Positions 26,082-35,173 of a DNA stretch of 64,000 bases are shown piece after piece. The position numbers were made by a program, and so were the translations under genes. The notes under the pieces are model-generated. The model made no database searches, was not told the DNA's origin, and saw only the letters and a list, made by a program, of their open reading frames with translations. Source of the stretch: Nisaea sp. (GTDB taxonomy: Bacteria; Pseudomonadota; Alphaproteobacteria; Thalassobaculales; Thalassobaculaceae); assembly GCF_034670185.1 (NCBI RefSeq), contig NZ_JAXMNY010000003.1, positions 434,001-498,000 on the forward strand, written 5' to 3'. Within the stretch, counting starts at the first letter, position 1, and each line of letters starts with the position of its first letter.

Positions 26082-27326
26082 TTAACGCTCGTTCGCTGGA
26101 ATGGCGGCTTTCGGCGGGAAGGAGAGGGTGACCGTGGTGCCTTCTCCGAGGGTGCTTGTGATGTTGATGGAGCCGCCCATGGCTTCCGTCAGCCGTTTCG
26201 AGACATGCAGCCCGATGCCGAGCCCGCCGGCGGTGACGTTGCGGTCGGTCTCCGAGCGAACATAGAGATCGAATATGTTCTCCAGAACCGATGGCGCGAT
26301 ACCGGTACCGGTATCGGACACCTGCACCTTCATGCCGGTGGCGTCCTTGCTCAGGGCAAGGCTGATGGTGCCGCCGGAATCCGTGAACTTGATGGCGTTG
26401 CTGAGAAGGTTAAGCACCACTTGCCGCAACCGTTGCGGATCGACCGGATGCGCGACCGGTCCTTGCGGCAGAAGGAGGCGCATTTTAAGGCTTTGCGAGC
26501 GGGACTTCGGTTCGATGACCGCCTGGCACTCTTCCAGGATTTCCTTGATGTCCGAGGGCTCGAGCTTGAGCCGGAGGCTGTTGTCCTCGATCAGCGACAG
26601 ATCGATCAGCTCGTTGATCAGGTCAAGCAGGTGGCGTGCGGAAACGCCGATGGTCTGGACATAGTCCGCATATTTCTCATGTGGCAGCGGGCCCAGCGTT
26701 TCATGCTGGATCATCTCGGAAAAACCGATGATCGCGTTCAGTGGCGTGCGCAACTCATGGCTCATGGTGCCGAGGAACCGGCTCTTGGCGACGTTGGCGG
26801 CATCAGCCTCGTCAGCCGCTTCGGTCAGGGCCTTCTCGATTTCGACATGGCGGGATCCGTCCCGCATGCTTGCCGTGAACATGACGCCAACCGTCGTCGG
26901 CACCAGCATCATCGACAGTTCGATCGGAATCAGCGCGCCGTTGCGCTTGCGGGCAAAAACCTCTCGCCGCATCGTCTGCGCCGGCTCCGCCGCCTGGGAC
27001 AGAAAGGTCTGACGCACCGAGCGGTGCGCCGAACGATCCGCATCGGGATAGAGAATTTCTACTGGCTGGCCAATAAGCTCAGACGCGTTGTAATCGAGTA
27101 GTTGGCTCAATAGCCGGTTCGCGCCGCGAATGATGCCCTCGGCATCGAAAACGACAAGGGGATCCGGCACTGCGTCGATCGGAATCGGCAGATCGGTCTG
27201 GCTCACGCCGCCCACATAGCCGGCGAACGGCTGTTCTGAGTCCTTTTCCAAGTCTCCTAGGCCCCGGAGGGTCGGATGAGGCAATGTGGTCGTTCCCGGA
27301 TGGTTTATCTGAACAAAATCGGCCAT
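26082..27326 (-). CDS. PAS-domain sensor histidine kinase
   Basis: A soluble hybrid-free kinase of about 414 residues. A PAS domain spans about 50-165 (VPDPLVVFDAEGIIRGANRLL). HisKA follows with H-box SRFLGTMSHELRTPLNAIIGFSEMI near 185-207, then an HATPase domain with N box VLNLLSNAIKFTDSGG and G boxes SDTGTGIAP and GLGIGLHVSKRLTE. No membrane helix is visible, so it senses a cytoplasmic cue. The start is uncertain: ATG 27326 follows GGGGGAGGG closely, and ATG 27347 is also in frame. No response regulator lies beside it. Confidence 0.88.
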   Translation of the reverse strand: MADFVQINHPGTTTLPHPTLRGLGDLEKDSEQPFAGYVGGVSQTDLPIPIDAVPDPLVVFDAEGIIRGANRLLSQLLDYNASELIGQPVEILYPDADRSAHRSVRQTFLSQAAEPAQTMRREVFARKRNGALIPIELSMMLVPTTVGVMFTASMRDGSRHVEIEKALTEAADEADAANVAKSRFLGTMSHELRTPLNAIIGFSEMIQHETLGPLPHEKYADYVQTIGVSARHLLDLINELIDLSLIEDNSLRLKLEPSDIKEILEECQAVIEPKSRSQSLKMRLLLPQGPVAHPVDPQRLRQVVLNLLSNAIKFTDSGGTISLALSKDATGMKVQVSDTGTGIAPSVLENIFDLYVRSETDRNVTAGGLGIGLHVSKRLTEAMGGSINITSTLGEGTTVTLSFPPKAAIPANER

Positions 27327-27478
27327 GCCCTCCCCCATTTTGAGCATGGTACCGACAGCTATTTCTTCGCCGCCACATCACAAGACTAAGTGCATTCGTG
27401 CGCTTTAGCTACATGATTTAGTGGTGGATTTAGTGAAATTTTATCTAGTTTGGGGTGGCGATTACCTAAGCTATTGCT

Positions 27479-28336
27479 TTATTGGAACGGACGGTCGCCA
27501 GCGAGTGTGATCCGGTGCATCAGGCGTCTATATCCATGATAATCGTTCACTGGATAGTGCATCGCCGCACGGTTGTCCCAGAAGGCGACAGCACCCTCTG
27601 ACCAGCGAAACCGGCAGGTGAATTCGGGCTGGATCTGGTGCTCGAACAGGAACTCCAGAATGGGAGCGCTTTCCTCTTCGGTCATGCCGTCGAACCGGAC
27701 CGTATGGGCGACATTTACATAGAGTGCTTTTCGCCCGGTCTCGGGGTGCGTCCGGATCACCGGATGACATGATTCGAACTCGTCTCCCGTCAGTCCTGCC
27801 GAGGCGCGGTCCATCATGTGCGTTCGTGTCCGCTGCACCTTGCGCTTGCCTGAGATGTTGAACGCTTTCAATGGGGCAAGCAGCGCTTTCATGCCGTCGG
27901 ACAAGGCTTCATAGGCAAGATACTGGTTGGCGAAGAGCGTATCGCCGCCAAAAGGCGGCAGCTCCCGCGCATAGAGCATCGTGCCCATGGGCGGTGTGTC
28001 CTGGTAGACCGTGTCCGAGTGCCAGACCCCGCCAAAATTATACTGATCGTCTTCTTTTTTCAGGATTGGGGTGATCTCCGGGAACTCATCCAACCCTTTT
28101 GCAAAGGGATAGATCAGAGGGTCGCCGAAGCGGCGCGCGAAACGGAGCTGCTGCTCCGGCGTCAATGTCTGGGCGGGAAGGAAGATCACCAGGTGATCGA
28201 GCAGCGCCTTGCGGAGGGCTGCGACAGTGCCGTCATCAAGCTCTCGGGAGGCATCGATGCCATGAATTTCCGCGCCCATGGCGCCGGCTACCGGTCTGAT
28301 GTCGAGCGTCTGCTGCGCCAGTCTGGACTGAGCCAT
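27479..28336 (-). CDS. TauD/TfdA-family Fe(II)/2-oxoglutarate dioxygenase
   Basis: A 285-residue non-haem iron oxygenase. The facial triad is His106, Asp108 (VWHSDT) and His260 (AAMHYPVND), and an arginine near 271-275 (RRLMHRITL) binds 2-oxoglutarate. The closest named group is taurine dioxygenase, but sulfonate, alpha-ketoacid or carnitine-like substrates are possible. It is a single-gene unit. Two ATTTAGTG direct repeats near 27416-27435 lie beyond its 3' end, in front of the kinase gene. Confidence 0.88.
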   Translation of the reverse strand: MAQSRLAQQTLDIRPVAGAMGAEIHGIDASRELDDGTVAALRKALLDHLVIFLPAQTLTPEQQLRFARRFGDPLIYPFAKGLDEFPEITPILKKEDDQYNFGGVWHSDTVYQDTPPMGTMLYARELPPFGGDTLFANQYLAYEALSDGMKALLAPLKAFNISGKRKVQRTRTHMMDRASAGLTGDEFESCHPVIRTHPETGRKALYVNVAHTVRFDGMTEEESAPILEFLFEHQIQPEFTCRFRWSEGAVAFWDNRAAMHYPVNDYHGYRRLMHRITLAGDRPFQ

Positions 28337-28441
28337 CTCTTCCTCCCGTGTGGTTATTCTTTTTCGTTACTGCAATTTAATCCCACGGAGATGGTCGGCG
28401 ACAAGTGGCCTGTTCAACCATTCGAAGGTTCCGAATGGGCG

Positions 28442-29308
28442 TCAGTCGGAGACTTGGTTGCGAGCCATGGCGCACACTTCACTGGCGCTGTGCCCGGCCG
28501 CACGCAAATCCCGGATGGCGATGGACTGGTCCCTTTTGGCGAGCCGCTTGCCATCCTCGTCCCGCAGTAACCCGTGATGCTGGTAGTCGGGTGTGGGCAG
28601 GCCGAGCAGGGCCTGCAGCAATCGGTGAACATGCGTTGCGTCCAGCAGATCCTCGCCCCGGGTGACCAGAGTGATGCCCTGCAGCGCATCGTCGAGCGTC
28701 ACCGCGAGATGATAGCTCGTCGGAATATCGCGCCGGGCAAGCACCACGTCGCCGAACATTTCGGGGCGGGCCTGTTGCGTGCCGCGCTGCCGGTCCGTCC
28801 AGACGAGCGGCCCGGTCCGTTCAAGCGCGCGGGTCATCCGCAGCCGGAGCGCGAAGGGCGCGCCGGAGTCGAGGCGGCGCTGGCGTTCGGCTTTGGTGAG
28901 CAGCGTGTCGGTGTCCGTGGGAGCCTCTGTCGGAGCGCCGTGTGGCGCCGAGAGCGTCTCGTTCAACTCGCGTCGTGACAGGAAGCAGCGATAGAGCAGC
29001 CCCATCTCTTCCAGTAGATCGAGGGCTGTCCGGTAAAAATCAAAATGTTCCGATTGGCGGCGTACCGGCTCCGCCCAGGACAGGCCGAGCCAGCGGAGAT
29101 CGTCCAGATTGGCCGCCTCATGTTCCGGCCGGCAGCGGGTGACGTCGATATCCTCTATCCGTAACAGGAACGTGCCGCCGTCGCGTGCTGCCAGGTCTGA
29201 TGCGAACAGGGCCGAGTAAGCATGGCCGAGATGAAGGTCACCGGTCGGTGACGGCGCGAAACGGGTGACGGTGCCGACAAGAGGCGGCGTGCCGTCTGGA
29301 AACAGCAA
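28442..29308 (-). CDS. gluQ: Glutamyl-Q tRNA(Asp) synthetase (GluQRS)
   Basis: A shortened glutamyl-tRNA synthetase that attaches glutamate to queuosine in tRNA(Asp). The class I signature FAPSPTGDLHLGHA and the KRLAKRD form of KMSKS are present. The anticodon-binding half is missing, as expected (about 288 residues). The start is unclear: TTG 29308 gives the usual length, while an ATG at 29410 would add 34 non-conserved residues and reach to 11 bp from the divergent esterase start. The C-terminus (AGHSASEVCAMA) is typical. Confidence 0.88.
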   Translation of the reverse strand: MLFPDGTPPLVGTVTRFAPSPTGDLHLGHAYSALFASDLAARDGGTFLLRIEDIDVTRCRPEHEAANLDDLRWLGLSWAEPVRRQSEHFDFYRTALDLLEEMGLLYRCFLSRRELNETLSAPHGAPTEAPTDTDTLLTKAERQRRLDSGAPFALRLRMTRALERTGPLVWTDRQRGTQQARPEMFGDVVLARRDIPTSYHLAVTLDDALQGITLVTRGEDLLDATHVHRLLQALLGLPTPDYQHHGLLRDEDGKRLAKRDQSIAIRDLRAAGHSASEVCAMARNQVSD

Positions 29309-29421
29309 CGAAGAAGACAGAGCGAAGCCTCCAAGCTTGGCGGGGCACGGTTCCTGATATAGGTAGCGTAGCAGGTGAGGGAGCGAAACCGGTCTCCCGC
29401 GATAGAACATGGGAGATGGAG

Positions 29422-30075
29422 ATGACCGAACTTGACGGGCCGCGCATGGCGGCTGCGAGCGTTGAAGCCCCGACGGCGCTGGTGGTTCTGCTGCACGGAC
29501 TTGGTGCTGACGGTAACGATCTGATCGGCCTTGCGCCGGTCTGGGCGCCGCATCTGCCGCATGTCGAGTTCGTCTCCCCGAACGCGCCATACCCTTGCGA
29601 CATGGCGCCATACGGCCGGCAATGGTTCAGTCTGCAAGTCCGGACCGAGGAAGTCATGCTCGAAGGCGTGCGGCAGGCCGCGCCGATCCTTGAGAATTTC
29701 CTGGTCGGTGAGCTGGCCCGTACAGGGCTTGGTTGGGACCGTCTGGCACTTGTCGGGTTCTCCCAGGGCACCATGATGTCCCTGCATGTGGCGCCCCGCC
29801 TGAAACAGGCTCCCGCCGGTGTGCTCGGTTATTCCGGTGCCCTTGTCGCGGGTGGATTGCTGGCTGAAGAAACTGTCGGAAAACCGCCTGTTTCGCTGAT
29901 CCATGGTCTGGCGGACGAGGTTGTGCCGCATGCGGCAATGCCAGCTGCCGAGGCAGCGTTGCAGGCTGTCGGCATCGAGGTCGAATCGCAGTCCCGTCCG
30001 GGGCTGGGCCATGGCATTGACGAAGAAGGGCTGGGCCGGGGGCTTGCCTTTCTGCAGCGTGTGCTACCTCAATAG
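29422..30075 (+). CDS. Phospholipase/carboxylesterase-family alpha/beta hydrolase
   Basis: A 217-residue serine hydrolase of the acyl-protein thioesterase-like family. The oxyanion strand is VVLLHGLGADGND, the nucleophile is Ser114 in GFSQG, and Asp165 (GLADEVVPH) and His197 (GLGHGID) complete the triad. ATG 29422 has GGGAG 7 bases upstream; ATG 29416 lies too close to it. No signal peptide, so it acts in the cytoplasm on small esters or thioesters. Confidence 0.9.
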   Translation: MTELDGPRMAAASVEAPTALVVLLHGLGADGNDLIGLAPVWAPHLPHVEFVSPNAPYPCDMAPYGRQWFSLQVRTEEVMLEGVRQAAPILENFLVGELARTGLGWDRLALVGFSQGTMMSLHVAPRLKQAPAGVLGYSGALVAGGLLAEETVGKPPVSLIHGLADEVVPHAAMPAAEAALQAVGIEVESQSRPGLGHGIDEEGLGRGLAFLQRVLPQ

Positions 30076-30157
30076 CGGCAGGCGACAAGGCTTTCCCGCG
30101 ATCCGGGAAGAGGCCGGTAATTTCTCCGGTGACAAGTTCGAAAAACCGTAACAATAT

Positions 30158-30249
30158 ATTGATATCAATCGGGTGCTTCTGGAGCACAAAGCGTTGGAAA
30201 TTGAGGTCGACGAGAAATGAACATCGTTATACCCCACAACATATTGTGG
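30158..30249. promoter_or_regulatory. Two palindromes in the leader of the HNH gene
   Basis: ATTGATATCAAT at 30158-30169 is a perfect 12-bp palindrome. CCACAACATATTGTGG at 30234-30249 is a 6-bp inverted repeat around CATA. Both lie in the 240-bp region before the HNH gene. They could be operators or a hairpin; I cannot name the regulator. Confidence 0.35.
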
Positions 30250-30314
30250 CCGGGCTTGGCGCGCCCTCGTCAGTTTCCTAGTCGGTAATTCCTCGGCAGG
30301 ACGGAGAGAAACGC

Positions 30315-30908
30315 GTGAACGCCCTATCAGCTGCTCATCCCTCTCCGGCCCTCGTCCTGAACGCTGATTTCAGACCGCTCAGTTACTTCCCTCTGTCTCT
30401 CTGGTCCTGGCAGGACGTCGTCAAGGCGGTGTTCCTGGATCGGGTGAATATTCTTTCCGAATACGATCACGTGGTGCGCTCTCCGAGCTTCGAGATGAAG
30501 CTGCCGAGTGTGATCGCGCTGAAGGAGTTCGTGCCGCAATCCCGGCGCCCGGCCTTCACACGGTTCAATGTGTTCCTGCGGGACCGGTTCAGCTGCCAGT
30601 ATTGCGATACTCGCTTCCCGACACAGGATCTGACCTTCGATCATGTGATCCCGCGCTCGCGCGGCGGCAGGACCAGTTGGGAAAACGTGGTGACCGCCTG
30701 CGGTTACTGCAATCTGCACAAGGGCAACAAGATGCCCTCGCCGCGCGGCTTCATGCCGATCGTGAAACCGGTGCAGCCGTCGACTTATCTGCTGCAGGAA
30801 AATGGCCGGGCCTTCCCGCCGAACTATCTGCATGAAAGCTGGCGTGACTATCTCTACTGGGACAGCGAGCTGGAGCAGGACGCGTTCGAAACCCGCCCGG
30901 GTTTCTGA
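30315..30908 (+). CDS. HNH endonuclease
   Basis: A 197-residue protein with a zinc-finger HNH nuclease domain: CQYC at 94-97, catalytic TFDHVIP at 108-113, Asn124 in SWENVV, and CGYCNLHKGNK at 129-139. It belongs to a widely conserved alphaproteobacterial group whose role is not established. The N-terminal half (LVLNADFRPLSYFPLSLWSWQDVVKAVF) is characteristic. It starts with GTG 30315 preceded by GGAGAG. It stands alone, not beside a methylase, so a classical restriction system is unlikely. Confidence 0.88.
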   Translation: MNALSAAHPSPALVLNADFRPLSYFPLSLWSWQDVVKAVFLDRVNILSEYDHVVRSPSFEMKLPSVIALKEFVPQSRRPAFTRFNVFLRDRFSCQYCDTRFPTQDLTFDHVIPRSRGGRTSWENVVTACGYCNLHKGNKMPSPRGFMPIVKPVQPSTYLLQENGRAFPPNYLHESWRDYLYWDSELEQDAFETRPGF

Positions 30909-30914
30909 TCCGGC

Positions 30915-32147
30915 CTATCCGACCAGACCGAGAAGATCCCAGACGCCCCATCCCACCAGCGCGCCGAGCAGCACGACCAGCCAGGGCGGCAGCTTCCAGG
31001 CCGCCAGCGCGAGATAGGCCGCGGCAACCAGGGCGAAGTCTGCCGGTGATGCCACCGCACCAGTGAAAATCGGATTGTAGAGCGCCGCAAGGATGAGGCC
31101 GACGACTGCTGCATTGACGCCGCGCAGGGCCGCGTACGCCTTGTTGCTGCTTCTCAGCTTGGCCCAGAACGGGAGAGCCGCTGGGACCAGCAGGAAGCTG
31201 GAGAAGAAGATCGCAACCAGCGCTGCCAGAGCATAGGGAATCTCACTGCCAGGCGGGGCGATGACTGCGCCGAGGTAGGCGGCAAATGTGAAGAGCGGTC
31301 CCGGCACGGCCTGGGCCATGCCGTAGCCCGCGAGAAACGCGTCGTTGTCGATGATGCCTGGCGGCACGATCTCCGCCTGCAACATCGGCAGAACGATATG
31401 GCCGCCGCCGAAAACAAGCGCGCCGACCCGGTAGAAGATATCGGTGAGCTGGAGCAGTGGATGGCCGGACTCTGAGGCCAGCAGCGGCAGGCCAACAAGC
31501 AGGGCGGCGAACAGGGTGAAGAGCGCCAGCGCGGTCTTTGTGCCGATCCCCGGCTTCATGGCGGTCCCGGTCGGGGCTTCTTCATCGGACTTCAGCAACA
31601 GTAGTCCGGCAATGGCTCCGGCAACAATCACCAGCAACTGGCCGTAGGCAGGCGCAGCGATAAGCATGAATGCGGCGGCACAGACAGCAAGGGTTGCGCG
31701 CGGGGCGTCGGGGCAGAGGGAACGCCCCATCTGCAATGCGGCCTGGGCTACCACGGCGACGGCGACCAGTTTAAGGCCATGCAGCCAGCCCTGGCCTTCC
31801 GCTCCACCCGCGATGTTGACGCCATAGGCAAAAGCAATCAGCAGAGCAGCCGACGGCAGGGTGAAGCCGACCCAGGCAGCCAGCGCACCGGGGAGGCCGC
31901 CGCGCAGAAGGCCGATGGCGTAGCCGACCTGGCTGCTGGCCGGGCCGGGCAGAAACTGGCAAAGCGCCACCAGTTCCGAATAGGTCCCGTCGTTGAACCA
32001 TTTCCGGCGCTCGACGAACTCGGTGCGGAAATAGCCGATATGAGCAACCGGGCCGCCGAAGCTGGTGCAGCCGAGCTTCAGAAAAATCATCAGGATTTCG
32101 AGCCAGGAGTTGCAGTCTGGTGCGTGTTTCTTTGGTTGTACGCTCAT
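30915..32147 (-). CDS. chrA: Chromate efflux transporter ChrA (CHR family)
   Basis: A long-chain CHR protein of 410 residues made of two homologous halves. The first half has FLKLGCTSFGGPVAHIGYF and the LCQFLPGPASSQVGYAIGLLRGG motif. The second has FGGGHIVLPMLQ and GYGMAQAVPGPLFTFAAYLGA. It exports chromate by proton or ion exchange. The ATG lies 4 bp after the dsbB-type stop with no Shine-Dalgarno, so translation is probably coupled. Confidence 0.92.
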   Translation of the reverse strand: MSVQPKKHAPDCNSWLEILMIFLKLGCTSFGGPVAHIGYFRTEFVERRKWFNDGTYSELVALCQFLPGPASSQVGYAIGLLRGGLPGALAAWVGFTLPSAALLIAFAYGVNIAGGAEGQGWLHGLKLVAVAVVAQAALQMGRSLCPDAPRATLAVCAAAFMLIAAPAYGQLLVIVAGAIAGLLLLKSDEEAPTGTAMKPGIGTKTALALFTLFAALLVGLPLLASESGHPLLQLTDIFYRVGALVFGGGHIVLPMLQAEIVPPGIIDNDAFLAGYGMAQAVPGPLFTFAAYLGAVIAPPGSEIPYALAALVAIFFSSFLLVPAALPFWAKLRSSNKAYAALRGVNAAVVGLILAALYNPIFTGAVASPADFALVAAAYLALAAWKLPPWLVVLLGALVGWGVWDLLGLVG

Positions 32148-32151
32148 GCTG

Positions 32152-32667
32152 TCAGGCCCGGCGCGGCAGGCTAAGTGCGATGGCGAGACAGCCCGCAGCG
32201 GCGGAAAGCAGGAAATTGTAGCCAGCCATTGAGATGCCGAACATTTCCCAGGCGATGTCCGTGCAGCGGACGATCGGCTGGTTCATGAGCTGTGCCTTCA
32301 GCGCTTCCAGACTGTCCGGCATCGATGTCGCGCCGCATTCGGCGGTACCTTCCCACCAGAGATGTTCGACGCCGACATGGAAAAGCCCGATCCCGGCGCT
32401 GGTGAGCAGGGCCAGCCCACCCAGTACGCAAAGCAACCGCGCGGCCTGCGGTGCGCGGTGGACAAGGGCAAGTCCGATCAGGCCGAGGATAATTGCCGCC
32501 GCGTGTGGATAGCGCTGATAGAGGCAGAGAACGCACGGGGCGAGGCCGCCGAGATACTGGAAGGCAAAGGCGCCGCCGAGCATGGATGAGGCGAAAGCGG
32601 CAAGTCCGGCAGGAACCAACCAGGCCGGAAGGGTTCCGATCGAAGGTCTCACAATCCCGGTCTCCAT
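32152..32667 (-). CDS. dsbB: Disulfide bond formation protein B family
   Basis: A four-helix quinone reductase that reoxidises DsbA. With the start at 32667 the length is 172, matching the family. The CVLC pair is Cys45/Cys48 in APCVLCLYQRYPH and the second periplasmic pair is Cys111/Cys135. GGGGAA stands 8 bases before this ATG; a TTG at 32733 would add 22 residues without a Shine-Dalgarno. It is cotranscribed with chrA, an unusual pairing. Confidence 0.9.
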   Translation of the reverse strand: METGIVRPSIGTLPAWLVPAGLAAFASSMLGGAFAFQYLGGLAPCVLCLYQRYPHAAAIILGLIGLALVHRAPQAARLLCVLGGLALLTSAGIGLFHVGVEHLWWEGTAECGATSMPDSLEALKAQLMNQPIVRCTDIAWEMFGISMAGYNFLLSAAAGCLAIALSLPRRA

Positions 32668-32756
32668 GGCCACGTTCCCCGGCAGTTCGGCGGATGCTTC
32701 CGTCGGTTCTATCGCCCCAGCGGAGGAGGTCAAGTCCCGTCGCCGTTACCGGGGCT

Positions 32757-33959
32757 TCAAGCGGTTTTCCCGGCCCGCACGGCCGCCCGCAAGTAGCAGA
32801 GAAATCCGATGATCGACGTGCCGACGACCACTTCGAGCGCGAAATCGTAGCCGCCGATCTCCCAGAACAGGGAACCGAGGAACGGTGCAGCCGCGAAGCA
32901 GGCGAGATAGGGCAGCGCCATTGTACCGGAAATGGATCCGAAATTGGTCTCGCCCATGATTTCCCGGGTGACGACCGGTTTCATGATGCTGGTCAGCCCG
33001 TAGCCGCTGCCCTGCAGGAAGACAAACCCGACAAGCAGGATCGGCAGGGAGCCGGCGCCGATCAGCAAGACGCAGGCAACGGCAACGGCGAGGAAGCAAT
33101 AGCACATGGCGATGAAGTTGGAGACGAAGCGCTCGACTGACATCATCACCACCCGGCCTAGGACTTGCATCGGGCCGATCATGGAGGCGGCAGCGACGGC
33201 GATGGCGGCATCGACACCCCGTTCCTTCAGCAATGGCAGCAGGTGGTTGATGACCACACCGTGGGAAATCGCCATCATGGAAAAGCCGATGGCGAGTAGC
33301 CAGAAGGTCGGGTTGGCGAGGAAGGTGGATTTCTTCGGCTGCAAGGCAGCATGTGCGCCGGAGCTCGCTGCAGGTGGAGGCACATGGGTTGTTCTGGTGC
33401 GTTCCAGCTCGCGTGTACCCACGATCATCAGCGGCAGTGCGACGAGGCAGACGGCAGCCCCGGCGACCTGAACCGCGAGCTGCCAGTCCGCGAAGGCGAC
33501 CAACGCGTGCGCGGTCGGGAACGAGACCGTTCCGGCGAATCCGGCCATCAGAGTGATCAAGGTAATGCCGCGTTTCGCGGAGACGCCCCGGGTCCGGGTG
33601 ACCAGCATGAAGCAGGGCTCATAGAGGCAGGCGGACATGGCCATGCCGAGGCCGCACCAGACGGCGTAGAAGACCGGCAGGCTATCAACGAAGGAAAGCA
33701 AGGCAATCAGGATGCCGCCGATCAGCGTTCCGCCGCTGAGAACCGTTGCGCCATGTCCCCGGTCCACCAGATTGCCAACCAGCGGAGAGCAGAGTGCAGT
33801 CATGGCGATGGACGCGGTGAAGGCGCCGGTCAGCTCTGTCTTCGACCAGCCGAGATCGGCCTCCCAATGCACCAGCAGGGCCGGGAAGATGTAATAGAGG
33901 CCAGCCCAGACGATGGTTTCCGCAACGGCGAGCAGAGCGATTGGTTTGTCGAGGCGCAT
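32757..33959 (-). CDS. MFS transporter
   Basis: A 400-residue, twelve-helix major-facilitator permease. Motif A is GNLVDRGHGATVLSGG near residues 61-76. The N-terminus MRLDKPIALLAVAETIVWAGLYYIFPALLVHWE resembles monocarboxylate/oxalate-formate-type members. Substrate unknown. The cytoplasmic central loop (residues about 190-210) is Thr/Pro/Ala-rich. It lies 90 bp upstream of dsbB on the same strand and 33 bp after the C45 hydrolase gene. Confidence 0.85.
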   Translation of the reverse strand: MRLDKPIALLAVAETIVWAGLYYIFPALLVHWEADLGWSKTELTGAFTASIAMTALCSPLVGNLVDRGHGATVLSGGTLIGGILIALLSFVDSLPVFYAVWCGLGMAMSACLYEPCFMLVTRTRGVSAKRGITLITLMAGFAGTVSFPTAHALVAFADWQLAVQVAGAAVCLVALPLMIVGTRELERTRTTHVPPPAASSGAHAALQPKKSTFLANPTFWLLAIGFSMMAISHGVVINHLLPLLKERGVDAAIAVAAASMIGPMQVLGRVVMMSVERFVSNFIAMCYCFLAVAVACVLLIGAGSLPILLVGFVFLQGSGYGLTSIMKPVVTREIMGETNFGSISGTMALPYLACFAAAPFLGSLFWEIGGYDFALEVVVGTSIIGFLCYLRAAVRAGKTA

Positions 33960-33992
33960 ACGGTTACCGGTTTTCCATAGTGTGGCCTTGTG

Positions 33993-35021
33993 TCAGGAGA
34001 CTGTGCCTGACGCTACCGGATTGCGGTCCGGTCCGTGATGCACTGCCCATTCCATACCGGTCGCGCCAAAAGTGCATGAGAAGGTCGCGAGCGTGTAGCT
34101 GTCACTCGCATCATGCTCTCCTCGGCACAGGATGGGGAATTCCTGGACCGTGCGGTCGAACAGGATTGTCAGAGCATCGCGCTCTCCGGCGAGCAGCATC
34201 GCGTCCGCGCGGGCCTGCCGTTCGCGGGAAGAGTCTGAGACGGTTTGGTCGATAGTCGCGAGAGCGGGCCGGACCAGATGGTTGGCGTGAGCATGTGGCT
34301 CAGTCACTTCCAGAGCGACCATTCCGCTTGCCGGGGCTTCGACTGAAATCATCCGTCCGCTGCCGTCCGCGAAATTGTGATGGAAACCGGAGGCCCGGTC
34401 GTCGCGTCCGACGATTTCCAGTACCTGCTCAAGTGTTGTGGCGGACAACACCGCGCGGGTGATGACATGCCGGGGAATGCCGACGGTGAGGTCATGCGGG
34501 CGGATATTGTTGATCGTCTGGACAATGCCCGCCGCGTTCCAGCCGAAGGCATGGCCCGGCAGCATGCCTGGATAGCAGAAGGCGGAGAAAGCAGGGCCGG
34601 TCTCCGGCTCGAAATGGGCGATGAAACCCTGCCCCGCCAGTTCCGGAGCGCCATCCTCGTTGTGAGCGAGCGTGGCCGGGCGGCCCGCTTCGGCGGGCAG
34701 CATCAGACTGGTGCAGGCATCCTCGTCACTGCGCACCAGATCCCTGAGGTCACCCCGGCAGTTCCAAAGAAAAACCTTCTCGAAGGGCTGGCTGGCACCG
34801 TCCGCGATGCCTTCTATTTCCCGGACATACTCCGGAAAGGCGTTTCGGGCGGCGGCTTCGAGGCCCTTCAGACGCTCCGAGCCGAGCCATGGTTCAAGCG
34901 CCTGGAATTGCGGTGTAGCAAACGAGGCCTCCGCGATGGCTTTTGCCGCTTGTTTTCCGAGGCCGTATCCGAGGTCGTAGGAGGAGCCGCGAAGGGAGAT
35001 CTGGTCCATTGCCATGGTCAT
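33993..35021 (-). CDS. C45-family autoproteolytic acyltransferase/hydrolase
   Basis: A 342-residue Ntn hydrolase related to isopenicillin-N acyltransferase. Self-cleavage would expose Cys103 in DACTSLML, preceded by the conserved WNCRGDL; LAHNEDG and PGMLPGHAFGWNAAGIVQTINNI follow. It has no signal peptide, so it is probably a cytoplasmic amidase of acyl-amides or peptides. Three ATGs in the first five codons make the exact start uncertain. It is followed by an MFS gene that could import its substrate. Confidence 0.82.
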   Translation of the reverse strand: MTMAMDQISLRGSSYDLGYGLGKQAAKAIAEASFATPQFQALEPWLGSERLKGLEAAARNAFPEYVREIEGIADGASQPFEKVFLWNCRGDLRDLVRSDEDACTSLMLPAEAGRPATLAHNEDGAPELAGQGFIAHFEPETGPAFSAFCYPGMLPGHAFGWNAAGIVQTINNIRPHDLTVGIPRHVITRAVLSATTLEQVLEIVGRDDRASGFHHNFADGSGRMISVEAPASGMVALEVTEPHAHANHLVRPALATIDQTVSDSSRERQARADAMLLAGERDALTILFDRTVQEFPILCRGEHDASDSYTLATFSCTFGATGMEWAVHHGPDRNPVASGTVS

Positions 35022-35173
35022 TTCGTTCTGTCGTTTTTGTGCTTTGCGCCGAGCGCTTTACGGCGATGTGAAGGAAGGTGAGGCGCGGGACATTGCCGCG
35101 AGGCAATACCATACGCACATTGTCATCCAAATCCAGAGGTGCTGATCGAGATGGTTGAACGGAGTGTGCAGGC

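Noticed and set aside
30158..30169. FNR/FixK box
   Set aside because: TTGATATCAA lacks the four-base spacer of TTGAT-N4-ATCAA.
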